DNA from: Ahniella sp.
Lineage (GTDB): Bacteria; Pseudomonadota; Gammaproteobacteria; Xanthomonadales; Ahniellaceae
NCBI GenBank assembly: GCA_016712105.1
Contig: JADJRU010000001.1
Span: 248,001-312,000 of the forward strand
Reading direction: 5' to 3'
DNA length: 64,000 bases
The notes under the pieces are model-generated. The model was not told where the DNA came from. It saw only the letters and a list, made by a program, of their open reading frames with translations, and searched no databases. A program made the position numbers and the translations under genes. Positions 1 through 8,115 of the stretch are shown here, one piece after another (within the stretch, counting starts at the first letter, position 1; each line of letters starts with the position of its first letter).

Positions 1-327
1 GCCGAACGCGCTGCGCTGTTGTCGCCTTATGACTCCTGGGCGAACCGAATCAGCACCGCGCGTTTTGTGCAGGACATTCCGTTGACCGAAGCCGATCCGG
101 GATATGCCCTGATCCGCGACACGTCCGAGCAGCTCAAGGTGTTTGCCGACACGCCGATGCAGATTCATTGGGGCCGGCATGACTTCGTGTTCGATGATGC
201 GTTCCTGGCCGAGTGGCAACGCCGGTTCCCGAACGCCGCCACCACGGTCTACGAAGATGCCGGGCATTACGTACTGGAAGACGCACACGAGCGCATCACG
301 CCGGCAGTACGTGCCTTTCTCGGCTGA
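1..327 (+). CDS. alpha/beta hydrolase, C-terminal part (haloalkane dehalogenase / OleB-like)
   Basis: The frame is open from the first base with no start codon, so only the last 108 residues are present. The fragment carries the late catalytic elements of an alpha/beta hydrolase: the acid in GRHDFVF and the catalytic histidine in DAGHYVLED, followed by the usual final helix (ITPAVRAFLG). The SPYDSWANRI and RFVQDIPL segments resemble the OleB/haloalkane-dehalogenase-like hydrolases of Xanthomonadales, which act in long-chain olefin (beta-lactone) synthesis. That name is an inference, because the nucleophile elbow lies outside the window and no oleC or oleD follows on this side. The next gene starts about 145 bp downstream and belongs to a transport cluster. 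Confidence 0.6.
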   Translation, partial: AERAALLSPYDSWANRISTARFVQDIPLTEADPGYALIRDTSEQLKVFADTPMQIHWGRHDFVFDDAFLAEWQRRFPNAATTVYEDAGHYVLEDAHERITPAVRAFLG

Positions 328-471
328 TCCGGATACTGCGCGGGCCAAGGAACTATTTCCCTCCGTACTGATCGAAGCACGTCGCCTGACGTATTCCGTG
401 CGCTTTCACCGAGTATCGGGACGATGGACTGGCAATACCCGAACCCGGCACTCCCCCTACGGAAATTGGCG

Positions 472-1146
472 ATGATCAGCATCAAGGACGTGGAAAAGAC
501 CTACCTTCAGGGTGGCAACATCATTCGCGCGCTGGCCGGAGTGACTCTGGATATTCGCGCCGGAGAGCACGTCGCGATCCTTGGCCCCTCAGGTTCCGGC
601 AAATCAACCTTGCTCAACGTGCTGGGCGCACTGGACCATCCGGATCGGGGCAGTTACGCCTTCGAAGGCGCGGACATCAGTCGGTACTCCGACGATGAGG
701 CATCGACACTCCGGAATGAACGGATCGGATTCGTTTTCCAGAGTTTCCACCTGCTGCCTCGACTGACCGTACTCGAGAACGTCTTGTTGCCATTGCGCTA
801 TTCGCGCACGGCACACCCCGACGCCCCGACGCGTGCTCGTGCACTGTTGACTCGTGTCGGGCTTGCCGACCGGATCGACCATCGACCCGGTGAGCTGTCC
901 GGCGGCCAGATGCAGCGCGTCGCGATTGCGCGCGCCTTGCTGATGAATCCGCCTTTGCTGCTCGCCGATGAACCCACCGGCAACCTCGATTCCAAGAGTG
1001 CCACCGACGTACTGGCACTGCTCGACGAACTGAATCGCGAGGGTCAGACCCTGGTCATCGTCACGCACGATCATTCCGTGGCAGACCGCGCCAAGCGCCG
1101 GATCTATCTGCGGGACGGCCAGATCGAGCGGGAGGACCACTCATGA
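472..1146 (+). CDS. ABC transporter ATP-binding protein (MacB/LolD family)
   Basis: A 224-residue nucleotide-binding subunit that powers the export cluster encoded downstream. Visible motifs, in order: Walker A GPSGSGKST, Q-loop in FVFQSFHLLPRLTVLENV, ABC signature LSGGQMQRVAIARAL, Walker B LLLADEPTGNLDS and the switch histidine in VTHDHS. GNLDS and the overall length are typical of the MacB/LolD/FtsE group. The start at 472 gives MISIKDVEKTY, the normal family N-terminus; an in-frame ATG at 424 would add 16 residues that do not look like the family. The stop overlaps the start of the next gene (ATGA), indicating translational coupling in one operon with two adaptor genes and an FtsX-type permease. 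Confidence 0.92.
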   Translation: MISIKDVEKTYLQGGNIIRALAGVTLDIRAGEHVAILGPSGSGKSTLLNVLGALDHPDRGSYAFEGADISRYSDDEASTLRNERIGFVFQSFHLLPRLTVLENVLLPLRYSRTAHPDAPTRARALLTRVGLADRIDHRPGELSGGQMQRVAIARALLMNPPLLLADEPTGNLDSKSATDVLALLDELNREGQTLVIVTHDHSVADRAKRRIYLRDGQIEREDHS

Positions 1147-3029
1147 AAATGCTGCTTGCTGTAACCGTGTGCGCTGTGGCCTTCCCCCTTCTGTCCACAG
1201 CGGCGCAGCTGCGGCCGTACCTCACCACCGGCGAAGTCATCACCGAAGAAGCGCAGCAGATTGTCGTACCGCAATCGAACACCAATCCGGTCGTACTGCG
1301 CTCGCTTGTCGCCGACGGCGCGAAGGTGAAAGCCGGCGACGTGGTGTTGCGAATCGATCCGGGCGGCACGGCACAACAGGCTGAGCAATTGCGCACCCAA
1401 GTTGCCCAGGCGATTGCCAGAACCAACAAGGAAGTTGCCGATCTCGAGGTCAAGGCGATCGATGCCGAAACCGCCTGGGCGCAAGCCGACGCCATGTGGC
1501 GCAAAGCCAAGATCGACGGTGCCATTCCGCGTGCGCAACTCAGCGCCCTGGATGCCGATCGATACGCCGGAGAATTGGCGCGAACCGAACGCAACCGCGA
1601 ACAGCTTCAAAAGGCGCTGGATGAAGCACGGGCTGCCGTCGATCGCAAACGCGAAGACGCGCGCCTGGAGATCCGCAAACTTGAAGTCCAGCGGATCGTT
1701 GCCGACGCGCAACTTCAAGCCTCGGAAGTCAAGGCCGAGCAGGATGGCGTGTTCATCGCCGGATTCCACCCTTGGCATGGTCGTCGTTATACGTCCGGCG
1801 AGAGCGCCCAGAGCGGCTTTGTCGCCGGGCAGGTGGTGACGCCCGGAAAACACGGCATTCGTGCCTATGCTCTCGAGAACGATCGCATGGGTTTTTCGCT
1901 CGACAAACCGGTATCCATCACGATCGATGCGTTTCCCGGGCACTGGTTCAACACCCGCATCCTGCGCATCGCCGGAGCACCCGAACAACGCAAGCCATGG
2001 GGCAACGGCCGCTACTACACGATGGCGATCGAGATTCCATCCGAGCTCAAGTTGCCGCTCAAACCCGGCATGAGTGTGCTGGCTCTGCCCGGTGCTGCCC
2101 CCGTCAAAACGGAGTCACTCGCCACCGAGGGGCGCGGTTCCCCGCTCACACTTCAGGGCGAAATCGAAGCTGCGGAGAATCAGAGTGTCGCGCCACCTGG
2201 CATCCCGAATACCTGGAACTTCAACCTGACCATGCTGGTGCCCGAGGGCACCATGGTTCAACCGGGCATGCCGGTTGCCGTGTTCGATGCCGCCGAATTG
2301 GCACCAACGATTGCGGAGAAAACCGCGCAACTGAATGAAAAGCAGCAGTTGGCGAACAAGTTGCGGCTCGACCATGCCGAAGCCGCGAAACAGGCCGACC
2401 TCAGTGTCTCGGAGGCCGAGGCGAAAGCCGAAAAGACGGTTCGCAAAGCCAGCCAGCCAGAGTCACTGATCCGTCGCGTGGATTACTCCAAGTTCGTCGT
2501 CGAACGCGAGGAAGCCCAGCAGTTGCTGGAGATCGCCCAGCGCAGGCATGCAGCCCTTGGACGCGCGAGGGATGCCGAGCGTGCGTTGACACAAGCCGAG
2601 GTCAACCAGTTGCAGGGTGAAATCAAGTCGCTCACGGAAGGCCAGCAGAAGCTGACGGTCACGGCCCAACGCGCCGGAATGGTGATTCACCAGTCCGGCT
2701 GGGATGGTGACCGGTTCACCACCGGCTCTCAGGTGTTCATCGGCCAGTCGGTGGCGACAGTGGCCGACACGGCCACGCTGCGGGTACGGGCGCAGGTTCC
2801 TGAAGCGCTGTCGTTGCGCGTCCTTCCCGGCCAGGCTGCAAGGATCGAAGTAAGCGGCAGCACCCTTCAAATGTCGGGTTCGGTCATCGAAGTAGGCCGC
2901 GCTTACCGGGCGAAATCCAACAACGAACCGATCAACATCCTCGATGTCATGCTGAAACTCGATCAGGGCAATGACAAGCTCAAACCCGGCGCCAGCGTGC
3001 GCGTGTTCCTGACGGAGTCCAAGGCATGA
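1143..3029 (+). CDS. periplasmic adaptor (HlyD/MFP family), tandem-duplicated
   Basis: A 628-residue exported protein (signal peptide in the first ~20 residues, cleavage near STAAQ). It reads as two adaptor modules in a row. Residues ~30-330 hold a lipoyl-like half-motif (LVADGAKVKAGDVVLRIDP), a long coiled coil (~75-190) and a beta-barrel region. Residues ~335-628 repeat this plan: LVPEGTMVQPGMPVAVFD, a second coiled coil (~390-510), a second lipoyl half (TAQRAGMVIHQSGWDGDRF) and a barrel ending LKPGASVRVFL. Usual MacA/HlyD-type adaptors are 350-420 residues, so this one is about twice the normal size. It is translationally coupled to genes on both sides. The probable role is to link the inner-membrane ABC permease to an outer-membrane channel or envelope substrate; the substrate is unknown. 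Confidence 0.8.
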   Translation: MKMLLAVTVCAVAFPLLSTAAQLRPYLTTGEVITEEAQQIVVPQSNTNPVVLRSLVADGAKVKAGDVVLRIDPGGTAQQAEQLRTQVAQAIARTNKEVADLEVKAIDAETAWAQADAMWRKAKIDGAIPRAQLSALDADRYAGELARTERNREQLQKALDEARAAVDRKREDARLEIRKLEVQRIVADAQLQASEVKAEQDGVFIAGFHPWHGRRYTSGESAQSGFVAGQVVTPGKHGIRAYALENDRMGFSLDKPVSITIDAFPGHWFNTRILRIAGAPEQRKPWGNGRYYTMAIEIPSELKLPLKPGMSVLALPGAAPVKTESLATEGRGSPLTLQGEIEAAENQSVAPPGIPNTWNFNLTMLVPEGTMVQPGMPVAVFDAAELAPTIAEKTAQLNEKQQLANKLRLDHAEAAKQADLSVSEAEAKAEKTVRKASQPESLIRRVDYSKFVVEREEAQQLLEIAQRRHAALGRARDAERALTQAEVNQLQGEIKSLTEGQQKLTVTAQRAGMVIHQSGWDGDRFTTGSQVFIGQSVATVADTATLRVRAQVPEALSLRVLPGQAARIEVSGSTLQMSGSVIEVGRAYRAKSNNEPINILDVMLKLDQGNDKLKPGASVRVFLTESKA

Positions 3030-4270
3030 TCCGGCAACTCGCAGTGCTCGCTGCTCTGGTGATGGTTCTCACGGCGTGTTCAGAGGAGTCGGACTCGGTC
3101 CTGACCGAATCCGTCACGAAACGTGCCTGGCGCGAAACCCTGATCGCTCAGGGCGAAGTCAAGGCAGTCGAACGAACGATCATCAAGGTACCCGGCGCCA
3201 ACTGGGAACAGCGTCGCGTGATCTGGCTGCAGGCGGATGGCGCGCGCGTCGAACAGGATGCATTGCTGGCCCGATTCGATGCGCCGGAAGCACAACTCAA
3301 GTTTGACCAGGCAAGCCTGGAGCTGCTTCGTTCAGCACTCAAACAAGCCGAAACACAAGCGACCGCCGACGTGGCCAGTGCCGGACTGCAGACCGAACTG
3401 GCGCAAGTCGACACCGACCTGGCGATCTCGGCCCGGTATGCCAACGCCGATGTCGGCGCGTTTGCGCGGAACCAGATTCTCGACGCCGTGCAGGATCTCG
3501 ATTTCCTGAAGGACAAGAAGGGTTTCCTTGGTTGGCGGCAAGGCCAAAGCAGCATTCGGGACGACAGTGCTCGCGCCCTGGTTGCGGCTCAGGGGAAAAG
3601 CGCCAGCCAGCAAGTCGATCGTGCGCAGCAATCACTCAGCGCACTGGAAGTTCGAGCTCCCAATGCCGGCGTATTCAAGCTCATGACGAAGTGGGACGGC
3701 ACCAAACCGCAGGTCGGTGGCACTACCTGGGCGAGCGAAGAATTTGCCGAGATCCCGAATGAATCGGCAATGCGCGTCGAGTTCACGGTCCCCCAGGCCC
3801 AGGCGTCCGGACTGGCTGCCGGACTGCGCGTGGAAGTCCGTATTGCCGGCGTGAGCGGTACGCTGCCCTTGACGCTGAGCCGGGTTGGCGCCAATGCGAG
3901 CACACGCGATCGCCGCTCGCCGGTCAAATTCGTCGATCTCGAGGCGGCGATTCCCGAGGCTTTGGTCAAACAGCATGGGATCGCCGCAGGACAGGCCGTT
4001 CGGGGCGAAATCATCCTGGTTGATGATGCGGAAGTTCTGTCCGTGCCCAACCTGGCTCTCGAGCAGAAAGGCGAACAGTTTTTTGTGCGACTGGCGGAAA
4101 GCGGCGACACGCCGGTGCAGGTCACGCTCGGGCGGCGGGCGCAGGCACGCAGTGAGATCAAGACCGGACTCAAGCCCGGCGACGAAGTGGTGTTGTCGCG
4201 GAACGCTCCGGATGACAACGAGTCGGATGCCGATACGGATGACGATCAACAACGGAAGCGCAAGGCATGA
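3026..4270 (+). CDS. HlyD/MacA-like adaptor lipoprotein
   Basis: A 414-residue protein beginning MIRQLAVLAALVMVLTAC. The lipobox LTAC predicts a lipid-anchored mature protein. It contains a lipoyl half-motif (WLQADGARVEQDALLARFD), a coiled-coil stretch (~75-200), the second lipoyl half (VRAPNAGVFKLMTKWDGTKPQVG) and C-terminal barrel and membrane-proximal segments (SVPNLALEQKGEQFFVRL, GLKPGDEVVLS). The tail is strikingly acidic, then basic (DADTDDDQQRKRKA). The start overlaps the stop of the previous adaptor, and the stop overlaps the permease start. The cluster therefore encodes two unlike adaptors for one transporter. The substrate cannot be told from sequence. Confidence 0.78.
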   Translation: MIRQLAVLAALVMVLTACSEESDSVLTESVTKRAWRETLIAQGEVKAVERTIIKVPGANWEQRRVIWLQADGARVEQDALLARFDAPEAQLKFDQASLELLRSALKQAETQATADVASAGLQTELAQVDTDLAISARYANADVGAFARNQILDAVQDLDFLKDKKGFLGWRQGQSSIRDDSARALVAAQGKSASQQVDRAQQSLSALEVRAPNAGVFKLMTKWDGTKPQVGGTTWASEEFAEIPNESAMRVEFTVPQAQASGLAAGLRVEVRIAGVSGTLPLTLSRVGANASTRDRRSPVKFVDLEAAIPEALVKQHGIAAGQAVRGEIILVDDAEVLSVPNLALEQKGEQFFVRLAESGDTPVQVTLGRRAQARSEIKTGLKPGDEVVLSRNAPDDNESDADTDDDQQRKRKA

Positions 4271-5505
4271 ATACGGCACTGTTGCGGGAAGCCGCGGAAG
4301 AACTGGGCCGTCGCAAGCTGCGGACGCTGCTCACCCTGCTCGGCATGATCTTCGGCGTGGGGGCCATCGTGGCCATGCTCGCAGTCGGCGAAGGCAGCAA
4401 GCGCGAGGCACTCAAACTGGTTGCCGAACTCGGCCTCAACAACATTCTGGTGCGTTCGAAGGAACTCGATCAGGACACGCTGAAGGAACTGCGGGCACGG
4501 ACTCTGGGCCTGACGCTGGCCGATGCCCAGGCCGCCGCTTTGGTGGTGCCGGGCGCCGTGTCCGTCTCGGTGTACAAGGCGATCCAGGTGAATCAGCTCA
4601 GTGCCGGAGCCAAAGTCCGCGAGGACGCAGAGCTTCTGGCCGTGTCGAATGAATACCGCGAGCATGCCGGCCTTGAACTGACCGAAGGTCGTTGGTTCAC
4701 GGATGAGGATCAGGTCAGCCAGGCACCGGTGGTCGTGCTCGGCGCGAAGATCTCGAATGAACTGTTTCCCGGCGGTGATGCCGTGGGACAATTGATCAAG
4801 GCGAACCATGTCTGGATGGAAGTTGTCGGCGTATTGGGTAGTCGTGACATCGGCAAGAACGACTTCGAAGGCGTCAAGCTCGGATTGGATGCCGAACGGT
4901 TGTTCATGCCGATCGAATCCGGCCTCGCACGTTTCCGGATCCAGGCCATGGAAGACCAGATCGATCAACTGAGTGTGCAACTCGGCGAGGGGCAGTCACC
5001 CGAAGCGGCGGCACGTGTGTTGCAGCAATTGATCAGTGACCGCCATTCGGAAGCCGATGACTTTACCTTGATTGTCCCGGCAGGCCTGTATCGGCAGCAG
5101 CAGCAGACTCAGCGTATCTTTACGGTGGTCATGAGCTCGATCGCGGCAATCTCTCTGATTGTCGGCGGCATCGGCATCATGAACATCATGCTGGCGAACG
5201 TACTGGAGCGGAAACGCGAGATTGGCCTGAAGCGCGCGATTGGTGCACGCCGTCAGGATGTGATCGATCAGTTCCTGGCCGAGTCGCTGGTGATCTCCGT
5301 GACGGGCGCGTTGGCCGGATTGTTGTTCGGCATTCTGGTTGCCTATGCGATCGCGTTCTTTGCCGGATGGTCTGTCGCGTGGTCGCCGGTGCTGACCTTG
5401 TTGGCGGTCGCGGTCTGTATCGCGGTCGGTGTGGCGTTCGGCGTTTATCCGGCGCGCAAGGCCGCGAGCCTGGATCCGATTGCCGCGCTCCGGACGGATG
5501 GATAA
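4267..5505 (+). CDS. MacB/FtsX-family ABC transporter permease
   Basis: A 412-residue permease with the MacB plan: a first transmembrane helix at residues ~20-42 (LLTLLGMIFGVGAIVAMLAVGEG), a large periplasmic domain of ~240 residues, then three C-terminal helices in the FtsX domain. The characteristic linker IMLANVLERKREIGLKRAIGARRQDVIDQF precedes helix 3 and is given here by its position, ~310-340. The C-terminus VYPARKAASLDPIAALRTDG is the standard family ending. The ATPase is separate (472-1146) rather than fused as in E. coli MacB. It is the last gene of the four-gene cluster; the next frame begins 12 bp later. Confidence 0.9.
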   Translation: MNTALLREAAEELGRRKLRTLLTLLGMIFGVGAIVAMLAVGEGSKREALKLVAELGLNNILVRSKELDQDTLKELRARTLGLTLADAQAAALVVPGAVSVSVYKAIQVNQLSAGAKVREDAELLAVSNEYREHAGLELTEGRWFTDEDQVSQAPVVVLGAKISNELFPGGDAVGQLIKANHVWMEVVGVLGSRDIGKNDFEGVKLGLDAERLFMPIESGLARFRIQAMEDQIDQLSVQLGEGQSPEAAARVLQQLISDRHSEADDFTLIVPAGLYRQQQQTQRIFTVVMSSIAAISLIVGGIGIMNIMLANVLERKREIGLKRAIGARRQDVIDQFLAESLVISVTGALAGLLFGILVAYAIAFFAGWSVAWSPVLTLLAVAVCIAVGVAFGVYPARKAASLDPIAALRTDG

Positions 5506-5517
5506 CGGCTGCCGGCC

Positions 5518-6840
5518 ATGTCACGAGCCCGATTGATCCTGCTGATCGCATTCAGTCTCGTCCTGGTCTACGGCGTGCTGCTGGCCAGTGGCACCGTGCC
5601 CCGCTCATCGGACGCGGCAAGAACGGCCCGGGCATCACTGACGAAGTCGCACCCACAGGCGGAAAGAATGCGTTCGCCGAGTTCGGCTTGCCGGCCGCAC
5701 GGTTCCGGCCGATGCCATGGCGACGCTGCTTCGGAGGACATTCAATGGATCGAAGACGCGACGAGCCGTCATCAATCCCCTTGCGCGACGTCCTTGCATG
5801 GGCGCAACGGTTCCTATGCGGTCGTCGGCCCTCGATCCGGAAATCACCTGCACCCAAGGCGAAATGGAGTGTGTCGCCAAAGCTCGGAAACTGCGGGTCT
5901 TGCTCGCAGCCGAACTGCGCCTGCAGACGGCTGCGCTCGCCACTGCAGAGCGAGTCGTCGGTGCCGAAGAGGTCCGTGCGCCCGGACCGGAACTGATGGC
6001 GGAGTTCTTGACCGAATGGCCCGGTTCACGGGCGGTCCTGAACAACATTGCGCTCCGGTTTGTCGACGGCGACACCCTCGGCGCCGAAGCAGACCTGTGT
6101 CGGCACGTCGCTTCCTGGCGACGTTTGCGGGCGGAATCTCCGCACCTGCAGATCACGCGGCTGGCCTTGCCGATTCTCGCCGATGCCGCAGCGCTGCATG
6201 CGGAAATGCGCTCCGAACTGCCGGCCGACGCGCCCTTGGCCGAAGACTGTGAACAAGCCTTTTCGCCGCTGTCCGTCCGCGAACGCAGCCTGTGCCCGCT
6301 GATGGCGGGCGAGTTGGCACTGGCCGAACATCTGCTGACCGTGGACATGCGCGCAGCGGCACAAAGCGAACGCGACCGCTTGGGCGGGCTGGGCCAGCGT
6401 GTCGTGAATCTCGGCACACAGCCGGAACCCACGCTGGATCTTCTGGCCCTCCAAGCTCGGGGCGATCCGGTTGCCGATCCGGTCGTGACCGAACCGTCGT
6501 TTGCCGCGGCGACGAGTGGGCGTTTAACCCGGTCGGCTGCGGCGTGGTGGCCAACCTGCCCTTGCGGGCAATCGCCCTGCGTCCGCCGCTGGCCGGTCTG
6601 GATCGTCGACTGCGGCTGACTGCACTGGCTCGCCAGGGGGCAAGTTATCCGGATGAGGCGACCCGCGCCGATGGCATCCGGGCCCTGTTCGCCGATGCCG
6701 ATCCGCCGCCTGATCAGATGGGGTTCGACGAGGAACACCAGACGCTTCGAGTCGACCTCCTGGAGCCGGGCGCCGCCAGCCCATGGACGATCTTCCTGCC
6801 CGGCACCTGGGGCCGGGCCCCTGACGACAAAGCCCCGTGA
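5518..6840 (+). pseudogene. hypothetical membrane-anchored protein, broken by frameshifts
   Basis: No single frame covers this gene. It opens at 5518 with a clear membrane anchor (MSRARLILLIAFSLVLVYGV). The coding signal then moves to another frame near 5600-5710, runs in the second frame through DPEITCTQGEMECVAKAR (about 5839-5890) and a long helical segment to about 6500, and returns to the first frame near 6505 (WAFNPVGCGVVANLPL) to the stop at 6838-6840. The three pieces together give about 440 residues. I do not recognise the family; the middle is helical and leucine/alanine-rich and resembles uncharacterised Xanthomonadales proteins. At least two indels are needed, from decay or base-calling errors. 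The stop overlaps the GTG start of acpH. Confidence 0.55.
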
Positions 6841-7436
6841 ACCATTTGGCGCATTTCTGGCTCGCCGACGCAGATCCACTGCATCGTTTGGGGGTTGCTC
6901 TCGGTGACTTCTGGCGCGGATCGGTGCCTAGCGAGTGGCCGCAGCCCTTGCGCGAGGGACTGGCCTGGCATCGTCGGGTCGATTCGCTGACCGATTCACA
7001 TACGGCCGTGGTGGAAGCGCGCAACCGCTTCGTGCCACCGTATCGACGATATGCCGGGATTTTGCTGGATATGTGGTGCGACCACGCGCTGGCTCGCGGG
7101 TTTGGCGAACGGACCGGACTCGACCTTGAACAGTTCAGCAGCACTTATCTGGCTGATCTGCGAATGGCCATGGGGCAAGTCGAGAACTGGATGCCCTGGC
7201 CCGACCATTTCCTGAAATTTGTGGCCTGGCTTGAGCGGGACGCAGTCTTGCCGGCCTATGCCGCGCCGGACACGATCGAACGAACACTGGCCGGCATCGG
7301 CCGCCGCCTGCAGCGTGACAACCCGCTGCACGAGGCCTGGCCGATTCTTGCCGATCGCGCCTCCGAACTCGACGATCTTGCCTGGATCGTGCTGCAAGAC
7401 CTGGACCGAGGCCATCGTCCCGGGCGCATGACCTGA
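6837..7436 (+). CDS. acpH: acyl carrier protein phosphodiesterase (AcpH family)
   Basis: A 199-residue protein starting with GTG. It begins MNHLAHFWLADADPLHRLGVALGDF, typical of the ACP phosphodiesterase (DUF479) family, which removes the 4'-phosphopantetheine arm from holo-ACP. Conserved acidic and histidine residues of this metal-dependent HD-like fold are visible in HRRVDSLTDSH and in LLDMWCDHALAR. Length matches E. coli AcpH (193). The start overlaps the stop of the preceding broken gene, and a 112-bp gap with its own promoter-like region separates it from ubiK. Confidence 0.85.
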   Translation: MNHLAHFWLADADPLHRLGVALGDFWRGSVPSEWPQPLREGLAWHRRVDSLTDSHTAVVEARNRFVPPYRRYAGILLDMWCDHALARGFGERTGLDLEQFSSTYLADLRMAMGQVENWMPWPDHFLKFVAWLERDAVLPAYAAPDTIERTLAGIGRRLQRDNPLHEAWPILADRASELDDLAWIVLQDLDRGHRPGRMT

Positions 7437-7467
7437 TTCAACCGCGTTTTAGACAGAAACTAAGAAT

Positions 7468-7488
7468 TTTCTGAGAGATAATCAGAAA
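7468..7488 (+). promoter_or_regulatory. inverted repeat over a -10-like element upstream of ubiK
   Basis: A 7-bp perfect inverted repeat, TTTCTGA (7468-7474) and TCAGAAA (7482-7488), flanks GAGATAA. A GATAAT -10-like hexamer sits inside it, about 70 bp before the ubiK start, in a locally A/T-rich patch. This could be a promoter with an overlapping operator. The -35 element is unclear, so this is tentative. Confidence 0.25.
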
Positions 7489-7548
7489 TCTACTGAAGCC
7501 TTCGAGCATCCTTTCAAGGCACACTGTTTTGGCACTGAGGAACCCGAC

Positions 7549-7800
7549 ATGATCAACATCCGATCCATTGACGAACTCGCAGAACGACTGGCCACGGTCG
7601 TCCCGCCCGGTTTTGAAGCGGCCAAGGATGATCTGGCCAAAACCTTCCGCGCCGTCCTCACCAACAATCTGGAGCGTCTGAACCTCGTCCCCCGCGACGA
7701 GTTCGATGTCCAGCGACTGGTCCTGCTGCGAACCCGCGAAAAGCTGGAATCGCTGGAGCGCCGTCTGGTGGAACTGGAGCAAAAAGCTGGCAAGGTCTGA
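7549..7800 (+). CDS. ubiK: UbiK family ubiquinone biosynthesis accessory factor
   Basis: An 83-residue protein of the UbiK/YqiC (BMFP) family, which forms coiled-coil trimers and supports aerobic ubiquinone synthesis together with UbiJ. The N-terminal half holds an amphipathic segment (LATVVPPGFEAAKDDLAKTF); the family motif VPRDEFDVQRLVLLRTREKL starts near residue 47 and leads into the C-terminal coiled coil (LESLERRLVELE). Length is normal. AGGAACCCGAC just ahead of the ATG gives a weak ribosome-binding site. It is monocistronic by spacing: 112 bp after acpH, with a strong terminator 190 bp downstream. Confidence 0.88.
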   Translation: MINIRSIDELAERLATVVPPGFEAAKDDLAKTFRAVLTNNLERLNLVPRDEFDVQRLVLLRTREKLESLERRLVELEQKAGKV

Positions 7801-7990
7801 CCATTGGTGATGGGAAGGCAGCTGTCCCGCAGCCTTCCATACGGTGCTGGATCACTTGGGTTCTTCGTCCAATGGGTACCGCCGGCCGCTTTGGTGAGCG
7901 GGTCGGTGCGCCTGGCGGCGACATGGCTGCGGAACTGTTTGCCTGAAGGATCAGGCGACCTCCCCGGGTGACAGCCATTCGGCACTTCCT

Positions 7991-8025
7991 CGGCCGCTCC
8001 GCCCCACCGGAGCGGCCGATTTTTT
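7991..8025 (+). terminator. rho-independent terminator
   Basis: A perfect 10-bp GC-rich stem (CGGCCGCTCC, 7991-8000, with GGAGCGGCCG, 8009-8018) with an 8-nt loop, followed by ATTTTTT. It lies 190 bp after ubiK and 90 bp before comM. The 7801-7990 stretch ahead of it has no supported gene and is probably the ubiK 3' region; it holds one further weak hairpin at about 7809-7840. Confidence 0.8.
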
Positions 8026-8115
8026 CCGGCGCAAGGATGCGTGATGGTTGTCGACGCTCGATCCGAAAAAACTGGTTGGCGTGCTGCGCCTCTGTATGGG
8101 CCCGGCCGATGAGCC

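Noticed and set aside
7530..7548. Sigma54-type promoter before ubiK (TTGGCACTGAGGAACC)
   Set aside because: TGGCAC is present but the GC of the -12 element is not at the required spacing.
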